DNA of 30,764 nt from contig CAYYNP010000092.1 of the NCBI GenBank assembly GCA_964472545.1, positions 1 to 30,764 of the forward strand. Reading direction: 5' to 3'. The translations under genes and the position numbers were made by a program. The stretch comes from CAYYNP01 sp964472545. Lineage in GTDB: Bacteria; Planctomycetota; Planctomycetia; Pirellulales; Thermoguttaceae. Under the pieces are notes generated by a model. It did not search any database. It was not told where the DNA came from and was given only the letters and a program-made list of their open reading frames with translations. Shown in pieces: positions 1 through 8,900 of this stretch; position 1 is the stretch's first letter, and every line of letters begins with the position of its first letter.

Positions 1-413
1 AGAGCAGCGTGTCCATCCCCCCTCAATGCCCAGGGATCCGGTTCTGAGATGAACCCCCTTTATACACGAGCGCGGCCCGTATTTGACATCGGTGTCGGTC
101 TCCCGTTCCCGAATCTTGCGGATTATTGTCGGTTCCGACGTGCTACGGCATCTTCACTCATCCGGGTATCCGAGCCCTGATCGTCGACGACCGGACGGTT
201 GTGCTCACGAGCCCTTGACGCGATCCTTCAGCAAGTGGACGCGGCGAAGCACGCGCCCGACGCCTCTTCGTTGAGTATCTCCTGGGCCGCTAGCCCAAGC
301 AGTTGACATCGCCCCACAATCTGGGCTACGATCCGGCCTAGGTACGTTCCGCGCCCCTTCGGTCTCGCTGTTGCCGTCGCGGCGACGCCAACCATCGTCT
401 CGGAGGAACCGCC
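1..413. other. Non-coding region before the first gene
   Basis: I see no convincing gene in this stretch. The open frames here are short and have no ribosome binding site or recognisable protein. The 3' end of this region carries a sigma-70-like promoter at 303-332 and a Shine-Dalgarno GGAGG at 402-406, both pointing into the downstream lyase gene. No terminator hairpin from an upstream gene is evident. Confidence 0.5.
303..332 (+). promoter_or_regulatory. Predicted sigma-70-type promoter of the lyase/glycosidase operon
   Basis: A perfect -35 hexamer TTGACA (303-308) is followed after 18 bp by TACGAT (327-332), a 4/6 match to the -10 consensus. A transcript starting near 339 would have a leader of about 75 nt before the ATG at 414. 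The position just upstream of a lone plus-strand operon supports it. It has not been tested, and one good -35 can occur by chance. Confidence 0.4.
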
Positions 414-2351
414 ATGCACCGGCAGCATGCTCTTTGCACGTATCTCCGGTCGGCACTCTGCGCGGCTCTCGTATTCGCCACGTTTGCCCCGACGCACGCC
501 GCCGACTCGAACCTCCCCGATCCGGCGCGCGTCGAGCAACTTGCCCGGCGGCTGCCGACGGCTCCACGTGGGGTGGGGCCGACGATCGACGATCGGGCGG
601 CGTGGCAGGCCGTGGCGGCGTCGCCGCTGTTTCGCAACGTCGTCGAAGAGGCCGACACGCTGCTCGATCGGCCAATCCCGGAATTGACGGACGAGTTGTT
701 CCTCGACTATTCCCGCACGGGCAACCGCACGCGATGCCAGAAGGTACTCAGCGCGCGTCACGGCCGCGTGTCGCAACTCGTGCTGGCTGAGTGCATCGAG
801 AACCGCGGGCGATTCTTGCCGGCAATCGAGAAGGCGATCGACGCCGTCTTGGACGAGAAGACTTGGGTGCTGCCGGCTCACGACGGCGGCCTGCGCAACT
901 TCCGCGGTACGGTCAACGAGATCGACCTGGCCGTGGCCGGCCAGTCCTGGAACCTGGCCACCGTCCGCTACTGGCTGGGCGATAAGCTCAGCGCGACAAC
1001 GCGAAAACGCATTGCCGATGAACTCGAACGGCGAACCTTCACGCCGTTTACGAATTCGGTCATCAAAGGCCAGCCGCGATTGTGGTGGCTCACCGGCACG
1101 AACAATTGGAACGCGGTCTGTCTGGCCGGGGTGACCGGCGCAGCGCTGGCAACGATCGAATCGCCGCAGCGCCGGGCGTTCTTCATCGCCGCCGCGGAGA
1201 AGCACGTGCAGAACTTCCTCCGCGGCTTCACGCCCGATGGATACTGCTCCGAAGGCATCGGCTATTGGAACTACGGCTTTGGCCATTACGTCATGCTGGC
1301 CGAAACGGTCAAGCAGGCGACCGACGGGAAGATGGACATGTTGGCCCCGGAGAAGATCCAGCGGATTGCCCGCTTCGGCCGCCGCATGGAGATTGCCCCG
1401 GACATCTTTCCGGCGTTCGCCGACTGTTCGGTCGGCTCGCAGCCTTACGAACCGCTGCTGGCCTTTCTGAGCCGACGCTACGGCTGGGGCATGCGAGACG
1501 TGGAACGCGACGGGCTGCTACTGGGCGTAGGGCCCAGCACGGCCTTGTTCCAGTTGGGGATCTACGGATTCGCAAACTCGGCGACCACCGTGCGCGCGGC
1601 CGCAGCCTCGCCGCAGCAGCCGCTGCGCGATTGGTTCCCCGATGCGCGTGTGCTGATCTGCCGCCCGGCGACGGATGCTCCACGTGCGATGGCCGTGGCA
1701 CTCAAGGGCGGTCACAACGCCGAACACCACAACCACAACGACGTGGGCACGTATCTGGTTGTCGTCGGCAAGGCCGTCCCGCTAGTCGATCCCGGCGCGG
1801 AGGTCTACACCGCCCGAACGTTCAGTTCCCGACGGTACCAAAGCGGCGTTCTCAACTCGTTCGGCCATCCGGTTCCCCGGGTTGCCGGCAAGCTCCAGCG
1901 GACCGGCCGTGCGGCGGCTGCAAGGATGCTCGAAACGCGGTTCGACGACGCCGGTGATACCGTGGTGATGGACCTTCGGGCGGCCTACGACGTCGAGGGG
2001 CTGAAGACGCTCCGACGGACGTTCGTCTACTCACGAGACGGGGTAGGCAGCCTCACGGTGACCGACGAAGCCGAATTCGCTAAGCCCAGCGAGTTCGGCA
2101 CGGCGCTGATCACTTTCGGAAAATGGGAACAACTCGCGCCAAACCGTCTGCGGATCGGCGAGGGCGGCGGCGCAGTTCACGTCGATATTGCCGCCGAACC
2201 CGGCGAGGTGACGATCCGCTCGGAGACGATTCGCGAGGACGTCCGTGGCGGCCGCACTCCCACGCGTCTGGGGATCGATTTGCCCGCAGCGGTCGAACGT
2301 GCGAGAATCACGCTTACCATCGTGCCGGCGTCCCGGGCCGACGCCCGCTGA
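414..2351 (+). CDS. Secreted heparinase II/III-like polysaccharide lyase
   Basis: The 645-residue protein has a Sec signal peptide (about residues 1-29, ending THAADS). An alpha/alpha-toroid-like helical region follows, with TNNWNAV near residue 230 and EGIGYWNYG near residue 280. A C-terminal beta-sandwich region carries the heparinase II/III hallmark HHNHNDVG at residues 438-445, followed by LVDPGAE. This family cleaves uronic-acid-containing polysaccharides by beta-elimination in the periplasm or outside the cell, and the conserved Asn/Tyr/His residues usually form the active site. The exact substrate cannot be read from the sequence. The start is supported by GGAGG at 402-406, 7 nt before the ATG. 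The next gene begins 60 bp downstream on the same strand and encodes a glycoside hydrolase, so the two are probably co-transcribed. The call of heparinase II/III-like is firm, and the lyase activity is inferred. Confidence 0.85.
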   Translation: MHRQHALCTYLRSALCAALVFATFAPTHAADSNLPDPARVEQLARRLPTAPRGVGPTIDDRAAWQAVAASPLFRNVVEEADTLLDRPIPELTDELFLDYSRTGNRTRCQKVLSARHGRVSQLVLAECIENRGRFLPAIEKAIDAVLDEKTWVLPAHDGGLRNFRGTVNEIDLAVAGQSWNLATVRYWLGDKLSATTRKRIADELERRTFTPFTNSVIKGQPRLWWLTGTNNWNAVCLAGVTGAALATIESPQRRAFFIAAAEKHVQNFLRGFTPDGYCSEGIGYWNYGFGHYVMLAETVKQATDGKMDMLAPEKIQRIARFGRRMEIAPDIFPAFADCSVGSQPYEPLLAFLSRRYGWGMRDVERDGLLLGVGPSTALFQLGIYGFANSATTVRAAAASPQQPLRDWFPDARVLICRPATDAPRAMAVALKGGHNAEHHNHNDVGTYLVVVGKAVPLVDPGAEVYTARTFSSRRYQSGVLNSFGHPVPRVAGKLQRTGRAAAARMLETRFDDAGDTVVMDLRAAYDVEGLKTLRRTFVYSRDGVGSLTVTDEAEFAKPSEFGTALITFGKWEQLAPNRLRIGEGGGAVHVDIAAEPGEVTIRSETIREDVRGGRTPTRLGIDLPAAVERARITLTIVPASRADAR

Positions 2352-2411
2352 TGCTCACGAAGTCGTGAGATGCCAGGCCAACCCAATCAGGCCAATAAGG
2401 GAGGAGTGGCG

Positions 2412-4676
2412 ATGCACACGTTTCATGTTCCCAAACACGCGTTGAGCTTGTCGCCGGTGTTCGTCGCAACGGTTCTCGCTGCGGCAACGCCGGTCGGCGC
2501 GTTGGAAGTCGAGACGACGCAGAACACCGATCGAATGATGCCCTATCAGGTGTTCGAATTGACGTTCCAACACGACGGCCGATACGACGATCCGACCTGG
2601 GACGTATCGATCGACGTGACCTTCACGTCACCGAATGGGAAGACGTACGAGGTGGGCGGGTTCTTCTACGGCTCATCCAAACCACGGCAGCCGATCGTAC
2701 GCCCGGTTGGTGGCGGCCGCGAGGGCTCGACGGTCGTTTGGCCGTGCCATCCGGCCGATCTCTGGAAGGCCCGTTTTGCGCCGCAACGGACCGGCCGCTG
2801 GCGGTTCCGCTACGTCTTCCGTAACGATGCGGGTGAAAGTGCGACAGGCGAGGGGGCGTTCGACGTGGTGTCGGGCAGGGTCCACCAGCAGGGCTTTGTG
2901 CGGATCCATCCACAGAATCCCTTCCGCTTTGTCTTCGACGACGGCAGTCCTTACTTCCCGATCGGCTTTCAGGACGGGATCTTCGACAACAACCACGACG
3001 GCTCGGTGATGGACGCCAGAACCGTCGAGGGGCCGTTTCGCCTCGATCCCGAAGGCCGCCGGCCGACGCCTCCGCCGGGAGCCCTGTTCGCGCGAGGCCC
3101 CGGGGCAGGCCCGATCAACGGCGACGTCGATTTCCGGCGTCATGCCCGGGCCGGATTCAACCTCTGGCGGTTTTCCCCCAACAACTTCTCGATCAAGGTC
3201 TTTGCCGATCCGCAAAACGCCCGGCAGGCCACGCTGGATCACGTCCGCTGGGAAGAAGCCCGCATGGTCGACGAGACGCTGCTGATGGCGCGGAAGTACG
3301 GCATGCGGAACTTCTACGGCATCTTCGGCTTCACCAAGGCGGAAAACGACCGCCCCGACGACGCCGAGGCCATGGCCCGAGTGAAGCGGATCATCAAGTA
3401 TAGTGTCGACCGTTGGGGGGCGTACGTCGATTTCTGGGAACTGCTCAACGAGCAACACGCCGCCACCGGCTGGTACGAAGTCACCGTTCCGTACTTGAAA
3501 GCGATCGATCCTTACGGGCACCCGGTGGCCACGAGTTGGGAGCGTCCCGAGTTGCCCGGCATCGAGATCAACGCGCCGCACTGGTACGGCAACGAAGGCG
3601 AACTGACGTCCGACCGGGTGACCGCCGGCCGGGCCGAGCGTGCGAAGAAGTTCCGCAAGCCGGTGGTCTACGGCGAGCAAGGCAACTATCGGGGGCGGGA
3701 GGACCAGTCGGGCCGAGGGGTCGGCGGCGTGTGGGACCCCGGCTCGGCCAGGCGGATGCGCGTGCGGAGCTGGACCGCCATGTTCACCGAAGTCGTGTTC
3801 ATCTTCTGGGAGACCTCCTACGCCAAAGACGGCCACGTACGGAATATCTGGATCGGGCCGGAGGAGCGGCAGTACCTTCGCGCGATGCAAGATTTTGCCG
3901 CACGGCTCGACCGCGACGTGGAGATCGTCGAGGTACGGCTGGCGGGACCGGCAGCCGCCGACGTCGGAGCCTACGGACTTTGTTCGAAAGACTGTGCGGC
4001 AGTCTATCTGCACCATCGCGCTTGCCAACAGTGCCGCAAAGCCGAGCGACCAGGCGCTTCGGCCGAACATCGCTGGGACCATCGTCGTGGCGAAGTGAAG
4101 GGGCTGCAAGTGACGGTCGACGCTCCCGACGTCGGCACCGCTTACTGGTATCGGCCGGCCGACGGGCACGTGCTGGCTGAGATCGAGGTGACCTCGGGCA
4201 AGCAGACGCTGACGGCGCCGCCGTTCGAGATCGACCTGGCATTGCTGGTCACCGACCGCGGCGCGCCGGACCGCGACGGCGACGGGAAGCCGAACCATCG
4301 CGACGCCGACGACGACAACGACGGTGTTGCCGATGTCGAGGATGCCTGGCCGTTGGAGCGGGAGGAATGGGCCGACGACGACGGCGATCGGATCGGCGAC
4401 AACATGGATGCCGACCTCGACGCCAACGGCGTGGCCGACGACCGCGACGGCGACGGCACGCCGGATAAGCACGCTGCCGATCCGGACGGCGACGGCGTGC
4501 CCACCGCGTCGACACTGCCCTGGGACGCATTCCCCCACGATCCGGACGAAACTCGCGACACCGACGGCGACGGTATCGGCGACAACGCCGACCGGGACGA
4601 CGACGGCGACGGCTACACCGACGAAGAGGAACGCGCCGCCGGCACCGACCCCCGACGGGCAATCCGTTTCCCATGA
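2412..4676 (+). CDS. Secreted DUF5060-type clan-A glycoside hydrolase with TSP3-like calcium repeats
   Basis: The 754-residue product starts at ATG 2412, behind GGAGG at 2400-2404; an earlier in-frame ATG at 2370 has no comparable site. Residues 1-33 are a signal peptide. An Ig-like DUF5060-type domain follows (about 35-150). Next is a TIM-barrel-like region containing WELLNEQ (acid/base Glu about residue 347) and PVVYGEQGN (nucleophile Glu about 422), the spacing expected for clan-A retaining glycosidases such as GH5 and GH39. The C-terminus (about 617-745) holds repeated DxDxDG motifs of the thrombospondin type 3 kind, which bind calcium and often act as rigid stalks on secreted proteins. 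It probably shares a transcript with the lyase 60 bp upstream and acts on the same glycan. Substrate and exact GH family remain unknown. DNA encoding the tail is highly repetitive (GACGGCGAC-like units). Confidence 0.78.
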   Translation: MHTFHVPKHALSLSPVFVATVLAAATPVGALEVETTQNTDRMMPYQVFELTFQHDGRYDDPTWDVSIDVTFTSPNGKTYEVGGFFYGSSKPRQPIVRPVGGGREGSTVVWPCHPADLWKARFAPQRTGRWRFRYVFRNDAGESATGEGAFDVVSGRVHQQGFVRIHPQNPFRFVFDDGSPYFPIGFQDGIFDNNHDGSVMDARTVEGPFRLDPEGRRPTPPPGALFARGPGAGPINGDVDFRRHARAGFNLWRFSPNNFSIKVFADPQNARQATLDHVRWEEARMVDETLLMARKYGMRNFYGIFGFTKAENDRPDDAEAMARVKRIIKYSVDRWGAYVDFWELLNEQHAATGWYEVTVPYLKAIDPYGHPVATSWERPELPGIEINAPHWYGNEGELTSDRVTAGRAERAKKFRKPVVYGEQGNYRGREDQSGRGVGGVWDPGSARRMRVRSWTAMFTEVVFIFWETSYAKDGHVRNIWIGPEERQYLRAMQDFAARLDRDVEIVEVRLAGPAAADVGAYGLCSKDCAAVYLHHRACQQCRKAERPGASAEHRWDHRRGEVKGLQVTVDAPDVGTAYWYRPADGHVLAEIEVTSGKQTLTAPPFEIDLALLVTDRGAPDRDGDGKPNHRDADDDNDGVADVEDAWPLEREEWADDDGDRIGDNMDADLDANGVADDRDGDGTPDKHAADPDGDGVPTASTLPWDAFPHDPDETRDTDGDGIGDNADRDDDGDGYTDEEERAAGTDPRRAIRFP

Positions 4677-4941
4677 AGCCGCGACCGCGTACCGTCCGGA
4701 GGTCGGCCGAAAAACTAGAGCCTGTCGAGACATGGCAGGGATCTCTCATAGGCGAATCATCGGCGCCGAGGCGTTCACCGCGACCTCGAACGAGGATCGA
4801 TGGACGATGTCGCCGCGGGCAATCTGACGCAGTCGCGTGCCCCCCCAAAGAAGGCATAGGCAGTACGCGCCGTCAAGGCAACGCTTAGCGGAGTTGGGCG
4901 CCTGATCTGGCTGCTACTTCGAGACGCCTTGCCCACGGATC

Positions 4942-4947
4942 TATAAT
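4942..4947 (+). promoter_or_regulatory. Possible -10 box upstream of the ECF sigma/kinase pair
   Basis: This is a perfect TATAAT, but no good -35 hexamer lies 16-18 bp upstream. If used, transcription would begin around 4954, directly at the first copy of the 19-bp tandem repeat, and the leader to the sigma factor ATG would be about 310 nt. It could be a chance match. Confidence 0.2.
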
Positions 4948-4955
4948 TCCTGGCG

Positions 4956-4993
4956 TCGGAGCAGTTCAGGGGGATCGGAGCAGTTCGGGGGGA
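4956..4993. repeat. Two-copy 19-bp tandem direct repeat
   Basis: Copy one (4956-4974) and copy two (4975-4993) read TCGGAGCAGTTCRGGGGGA and differ only at one A/G position. They abut exactly. They lie upstream of the ECF sigma gene and just after a TATAAT. Tandem operator sites or a simple duplication are both possible. Confidence 0.85.
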
Positions 4994-5072
4994 GTTGTTC
5001 GATCGATAACATCGCCCAAGCCCCTGGGCCATCGAGAATGGCGACGAAGCGGGAGAGTATAGTGCTTGTACA

Positions 5073-5124
5073 GTAGCCATCTCGCTCCGCGAGATGTGGC
5101 TGTCTCGCGGAGCGAGACGCCTAC
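5073..5124. repeat. REPIN-like paired palindrome (TCTCGCTCCGCGAGA family)
   Basis: The left arm 5073-5095 and right arm 5102-5124 are inverted copies matching at 20 of 23 positions, separated by 6 nt. Each arm is itself a hairpin. In the left arm CATCTCGC pairs with GCGAGATG across a 3-nt loop, and in the right arm GTCTCGC pairs with GCGAGAC. Two inverted REP-like hairpins in tandem are the architecture of REPINs or BIMEs mobilised by RAYT (TnpREP) transposases. No transposase is present here. Confidence 0.75.
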
Positions 5125-5265
5125 TATGCACGGTGCAGACATTATCCACTCCCGCTTAGGCGTCCGCCGGCCATCCTGCCAACCATTTGGGCAAGCTGGC
5201 CGGAGTTTCTCATGTAATTTGCAGTTTGTCCGCGCGCTATTGCGGGTCAGTACGCTTAGGTTCTT

Positions 5266-5913
5266 ATGGGAACTCTCAGGGCACATCCTTCTGATTGCAA
5301 TGACGATCTGCTGCGGCGTGCAGCGGAGGGGGACGAACATGCGCTAGGGGAACTCTTTCACACGTTTCGCGGGCGGCTCAAACGAATGGTCCGGCTCCGC
5401 TTGAATCGGCAGCTTCAGGGCCGGGTCGATGAGTCGGACATCGTCCAAGAGGCTTATCTCGAAGCCAGCAAACGGCTTAAGGCATATCGGGAGGAGCTGG
5501 ATGCCCCCTTCTACCTCTGGCTGAGGCAGATTACCGGCGAGAAGCTCATCGACGCCCACCGCCGGCACCTGGGTGCCCGGATGCGGGACGCCGGCCGGGA
5601 GGTGTCGATTTGCCGCGGGCCGATGCCGGCAGCCACCACGGCGGCTCTGGCCGCGCAGTTGTTGGGGCGTCTCACGTCGCCTTCTCAGGCGGTCGTCAAG
5701 GCGGAAATGCGAGTTCGCGTCCAGGAGGCGCTCGAAAGCCTGGAGCCGATGGACCGCGAAGTCTTGGTCCTGCGGCACTTCGAGCAGCTTGACGGTGCCG
5801 AATCGGCCCAAGTCCTGGGGGTCAGCAAGACGGCCGCGAGCAGCCGGTACTTCCGCGCGGTCCGGCGGCTGAAGAAGGTCTTGGCGAGCTATCCCGAATT
5901 GTTTGAGAACTAG
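5266..5913 (+). CDS. ECF-type RNA polymerase sigma factor, planctomycete kinase-linked type
   Basis: The 215-residue protein has sigma region 2 (about residues 15-95, with DESDIVQEAYLEASKRL, the -10 recognition and core-binding part). Region 4 (about 150-210) has LEPMDREVLVLRHFEQLDGAESAQVLGVSKTAASS, whose helix-turn-helix reads the -35 element. Length and order are typical for a two-domain ECF factor. The linker between the regions is somewhat long and Ala-rich. The start at 5266 has only a weak AGG upstream but puts the usual 15-20 residues before region 2. The kinase gene begins 55 bp downstream. This sigma/kinase pairing is recurrent in planctomycetes and suggests the sigma factor is controlled by, or co-regulated with, the kinase. 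No anti-sigma factor gene is adjacent. Confidence 0.88.
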   Translation: MGTLRAHPSDCNDDLLRRAAEGDEHALGELFHTFRGRLKRMVRLRLNRQLQGRVDESDIVQEAYLEASKRLKAYREELDAPFYLWLRQITGEKLIDAHRRHLGARMRDAGREVSICRGPMPAATTAALAAQLLGRLTSPSQAVVKAEMRVRVQEALESLEPMDREVLVLRHFEQLDGAESAQVLGVSKTAASSRYFRAVRRLKKVLASYPELFEN

Positions 5914-5968
5914 GGAACACGGAGCTTCCTCCAGGTGAGTGATCGCAGAACACGGCAGGAGCCATCGC

Positions 5969-8900
5969 ATGATAAGCCCGGAATCGGAAGGCAATCTCCT
6001 CGATCAGTTGGCCGACGAGTTTCTCGAGCGGCTCCGCCGTGGCGAGCGGCCTGCGTTGGAGGACTACGCCAATCAGCACCCGAAGCTGGCCGAAGAGATC
6101 CACGACCTGTTTCCCACCTTGGCGGTGATGGAGCAAGTGGCACCCAGCGACGCGGGATCGTCAGACCCGGACGAGACCATCGGGCCCCGCAAGCAAGAGA
6201 CGACTACCGAGCGTCTGCTGCCGCGGCAGATCGGTGACTACCGCATCCTCCGCGAGATCGGGCGAGGCGGGATGGGCGTCGTTTACGAAGCGGAACAGCA
6301 GTCGCTCTCGCGCCGCGTGGCGTTGAAGCTTCTTCCTACCCAGGTGTCCAAGGACCAACGGGCATCGGAGCGTTTTCGCCGCGAGGCCCGGGCCGCTGCA
6401 CGATTGCACCACACGAATATCGTACCGGTGTTCGACGTGGGGCAGGACGGCGACGCCTGCTTCTACGCCATGCAGTTCATTCAAGGGCAACCGCTGGACG
6501 AGGTAATCGGCGAACTGGCCGAGTTGAAGACGAGCGATCTCACCAAGCAAGACCACGCTCCTCTGCCAATCAACAGCGTGGCCTTGTCGCTTTGGCGTGA
6601 GGAATTCGCCCCCTTGAATTTCGGCGAAGTAACCGTCTTCTCCGGCGACCGAAACGCGCCGGCGCCAGCCAGCGGCACAGCCGACGCCAAGTACGATCAT
6701 GTTGCCGGGGCAGGGGGCTCGTCTGACCGTCCCACCAGCGAAGACACGAGTTCGGCGGTGCTGCCCGGCCAACACGACCTTTCGACGGTCGAGTCAGACT
6801 ATCGCCACTATTTCCACAGCGTTGCCAGAGTGGGACATCAAGTCGCCGAGGCGCTCTCCTATGCGCACACCCGCGGCGTGATCCACCGCGACGTCAAACC
6901 GTCCAACCTTCTGTTGGACGCCGCCGGCGTGGTCTGGGTAACCGACTTCGGACTGGCCAAAACAGAGGACGACGGCCTGACCCGGACGGGCGATATGCTG
7001 GGGACGATCCGCTACATGTCGCCGGAACGGTTCAAAGGGCATTGCGACGCGCGGGCCGACGTCTACGGAGCGGGGGTAACCCTCTACGAGATGCTGACGC
7101 TTCGCGCGGCGTTCAATTCCCACGACCGGCTGACGTTGATAGAGCAGATCGCCAGCCGCGAGCCGCCCAGACCCCGGGCGCTCGATCCCCATGTCCCCCG
7201 GGACCTGGAGACCGTCATCCTCAAGGCGATGGAGAAGGACGCCAGGCAACGGTATCAATCGGCCGAGGAACTGCGGGAGGATTTGCACCGCTTTCTGGAG
7301 GATCGCCCCATTCTTGCCCGGCCGATCGGCCGCACCGAGCGCTTGATCCGCTGGGCTCGGCGGAACCGGCCCTTGGCCGCCTCGTTGGCCGTAACCGCGG
7401 CGTTGCTTCTGGCCGTAGCCGTCGCGTCGACGGCGACGGCCGGTTACTTCCAAAACCTGGCCGGCCGCAACCAGCGTCTTGCCGACCGGAACGGTGAGCT
7501 GGCAGGGGCCAATGCCGATCTGGCCGATCAGAATTCGACCCAGCGCGACGAGGCCGTCGCGTCGCGAAACGAGGCCGTCGAGGCACACCGTGTGCTTCGC
7601 CGCGAGTTGTACATCGCCGACATGTCGCAGGTGCGGCAGGCGTATCAGGACGGCACCATCGACCGGGTCCAGGAATTGCTCGACAAGTACATCCCGCTGG
7701 AAGACCCACCCGATCTGCGCGGCTTCGAGTGGTACTATTGGTGGCAGGCCGCCCATCTCGACGTGAAGCGAATACAGTCGGCCGGTCCGCGCAGTGCGTT
7801 GGCGGTTTCTCCAGACCGGAAATGGGCGGCCGTCAAGGTGTGGCGGCGGAGTGTGGTCGTATACGATATCCAAACCATGCGGGTGGTCGCGACGCTTACG
7901 GCCGGATTCTATGACCCCATGGGAGTTGAACTGGCATTCTCCCACGACGGACAGTTTCTCGCGGCCGCGCGTGCCGATCATCGGGTGCAACTGTGGCAGA
8001 CAAGCGATTGGTCGGCCTTGCCGAGCCTCGAACACGATGGCCCGGTCCGCGCCGTGGCCTTTTCCTCGGCCGGCCTGCTGGCGGCGTGCGACGCGCAGGG
8101 ACAGATTACCTTTTGGAACACCGAGCGCTGGCGCCCGGAAGGTGCCGTGCTTCAGACCGGCCGGGCAACCAGCGGCCTGGCCTTCTCGCCCGACGGAAGT
8201 CGTCTGCTCACTGCGAGCGGAGAGCCGGGCCACGCCCCGGAGTTTGGGGCAGACGTCTGGGACGTTTCCGACCGGCCGACCGAGAGACACCTCAAACGCC
8301 TCCGGCGCGGCGTGATCCGAGTCGCCTGGACCGGAGGTGCCGACCGCGATCTGATCGCCACCGGGAGTTGGGACGGCAGTGTCTGCTTGTGGGACGGAGC
8401 ATCCTTCGAGAGGCTGCAACAATTCTCCGCCGGGGGGCCTATCCTCTCGCTGGCGTTCTCATCCGACGGAGCCAGGCTGGTCGCCGGCACCGGCCGCAAC
8501 AATACCTTGCACGTCTGGGAAACGGACTCGGGACGATCCGTCAGCACCATCAAAGGGCATTCGCGGGCCGTATGGGGGGCGGCTTTCGTCGACGGCGGTG
8601 AGACCCTCTGGTCGAGTAGCGAAGACCGCTACCTCAAGGCCTGGGACCTCTCCCACGGCGAGCCGTTTCGGCGGCTGCCACCTACCTCTGGCGATGGTGA
8701 CCGAGGGCAGCGCCTTGCTTTTGGTGCGGACCGTCGCACGCTGTGGCATTCCGCGGCGGCCGGCCCCGTTTCCCGCTGGGATACTGCGAACCGTGCAACC
8801 CTTGCGAGTCTCGATCTTGCAGGCGACGAATCCCATGCCGTCTTGTCCAATAGCGGTGATCTCTTGCTGACGCTCACGCGCCGCGACGGCGTCAGCGCAC

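Larger units (their letters stand above)
4677..5265. other. Intergenic region with tandem repeat and double hairpin
   Basis: This 589-bp stretch has no credible gene. It contains a TATAAT (4942-4947), a 19-bp direct tandem repeat (4956-4993) and a pair of inverted palindromes (5073-5124). The final 140 bp before the sigma factor gene show no strong promoter to my eye. No clear T-run terminator follows the upstream glycosidase gene. Confidence 0.55.

Noticed and set aside
2673..4733. A 686-codon open frame on the minus strand opposite the glycosidase gene
   Set aside because: The plus-strand frame encodes a recognisable signal peptide, catalytic motifs and calcium repeats. The antisense frame is low-complexity (Val/Ala/Arg runs) and stays open because of GC-rich third positions.
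4956..4993. Possible CRISPR array
   Set aside because: There are only two copies, they abut without spacers, and no cas gene is near.
6794..8422. A 542-codon antisense open frame opposite the kinase gene
   Set aside because: It overlaps the HRD and DFG motifs and WD40 blades on the coding strand, and the antisense translation is not protein-like.
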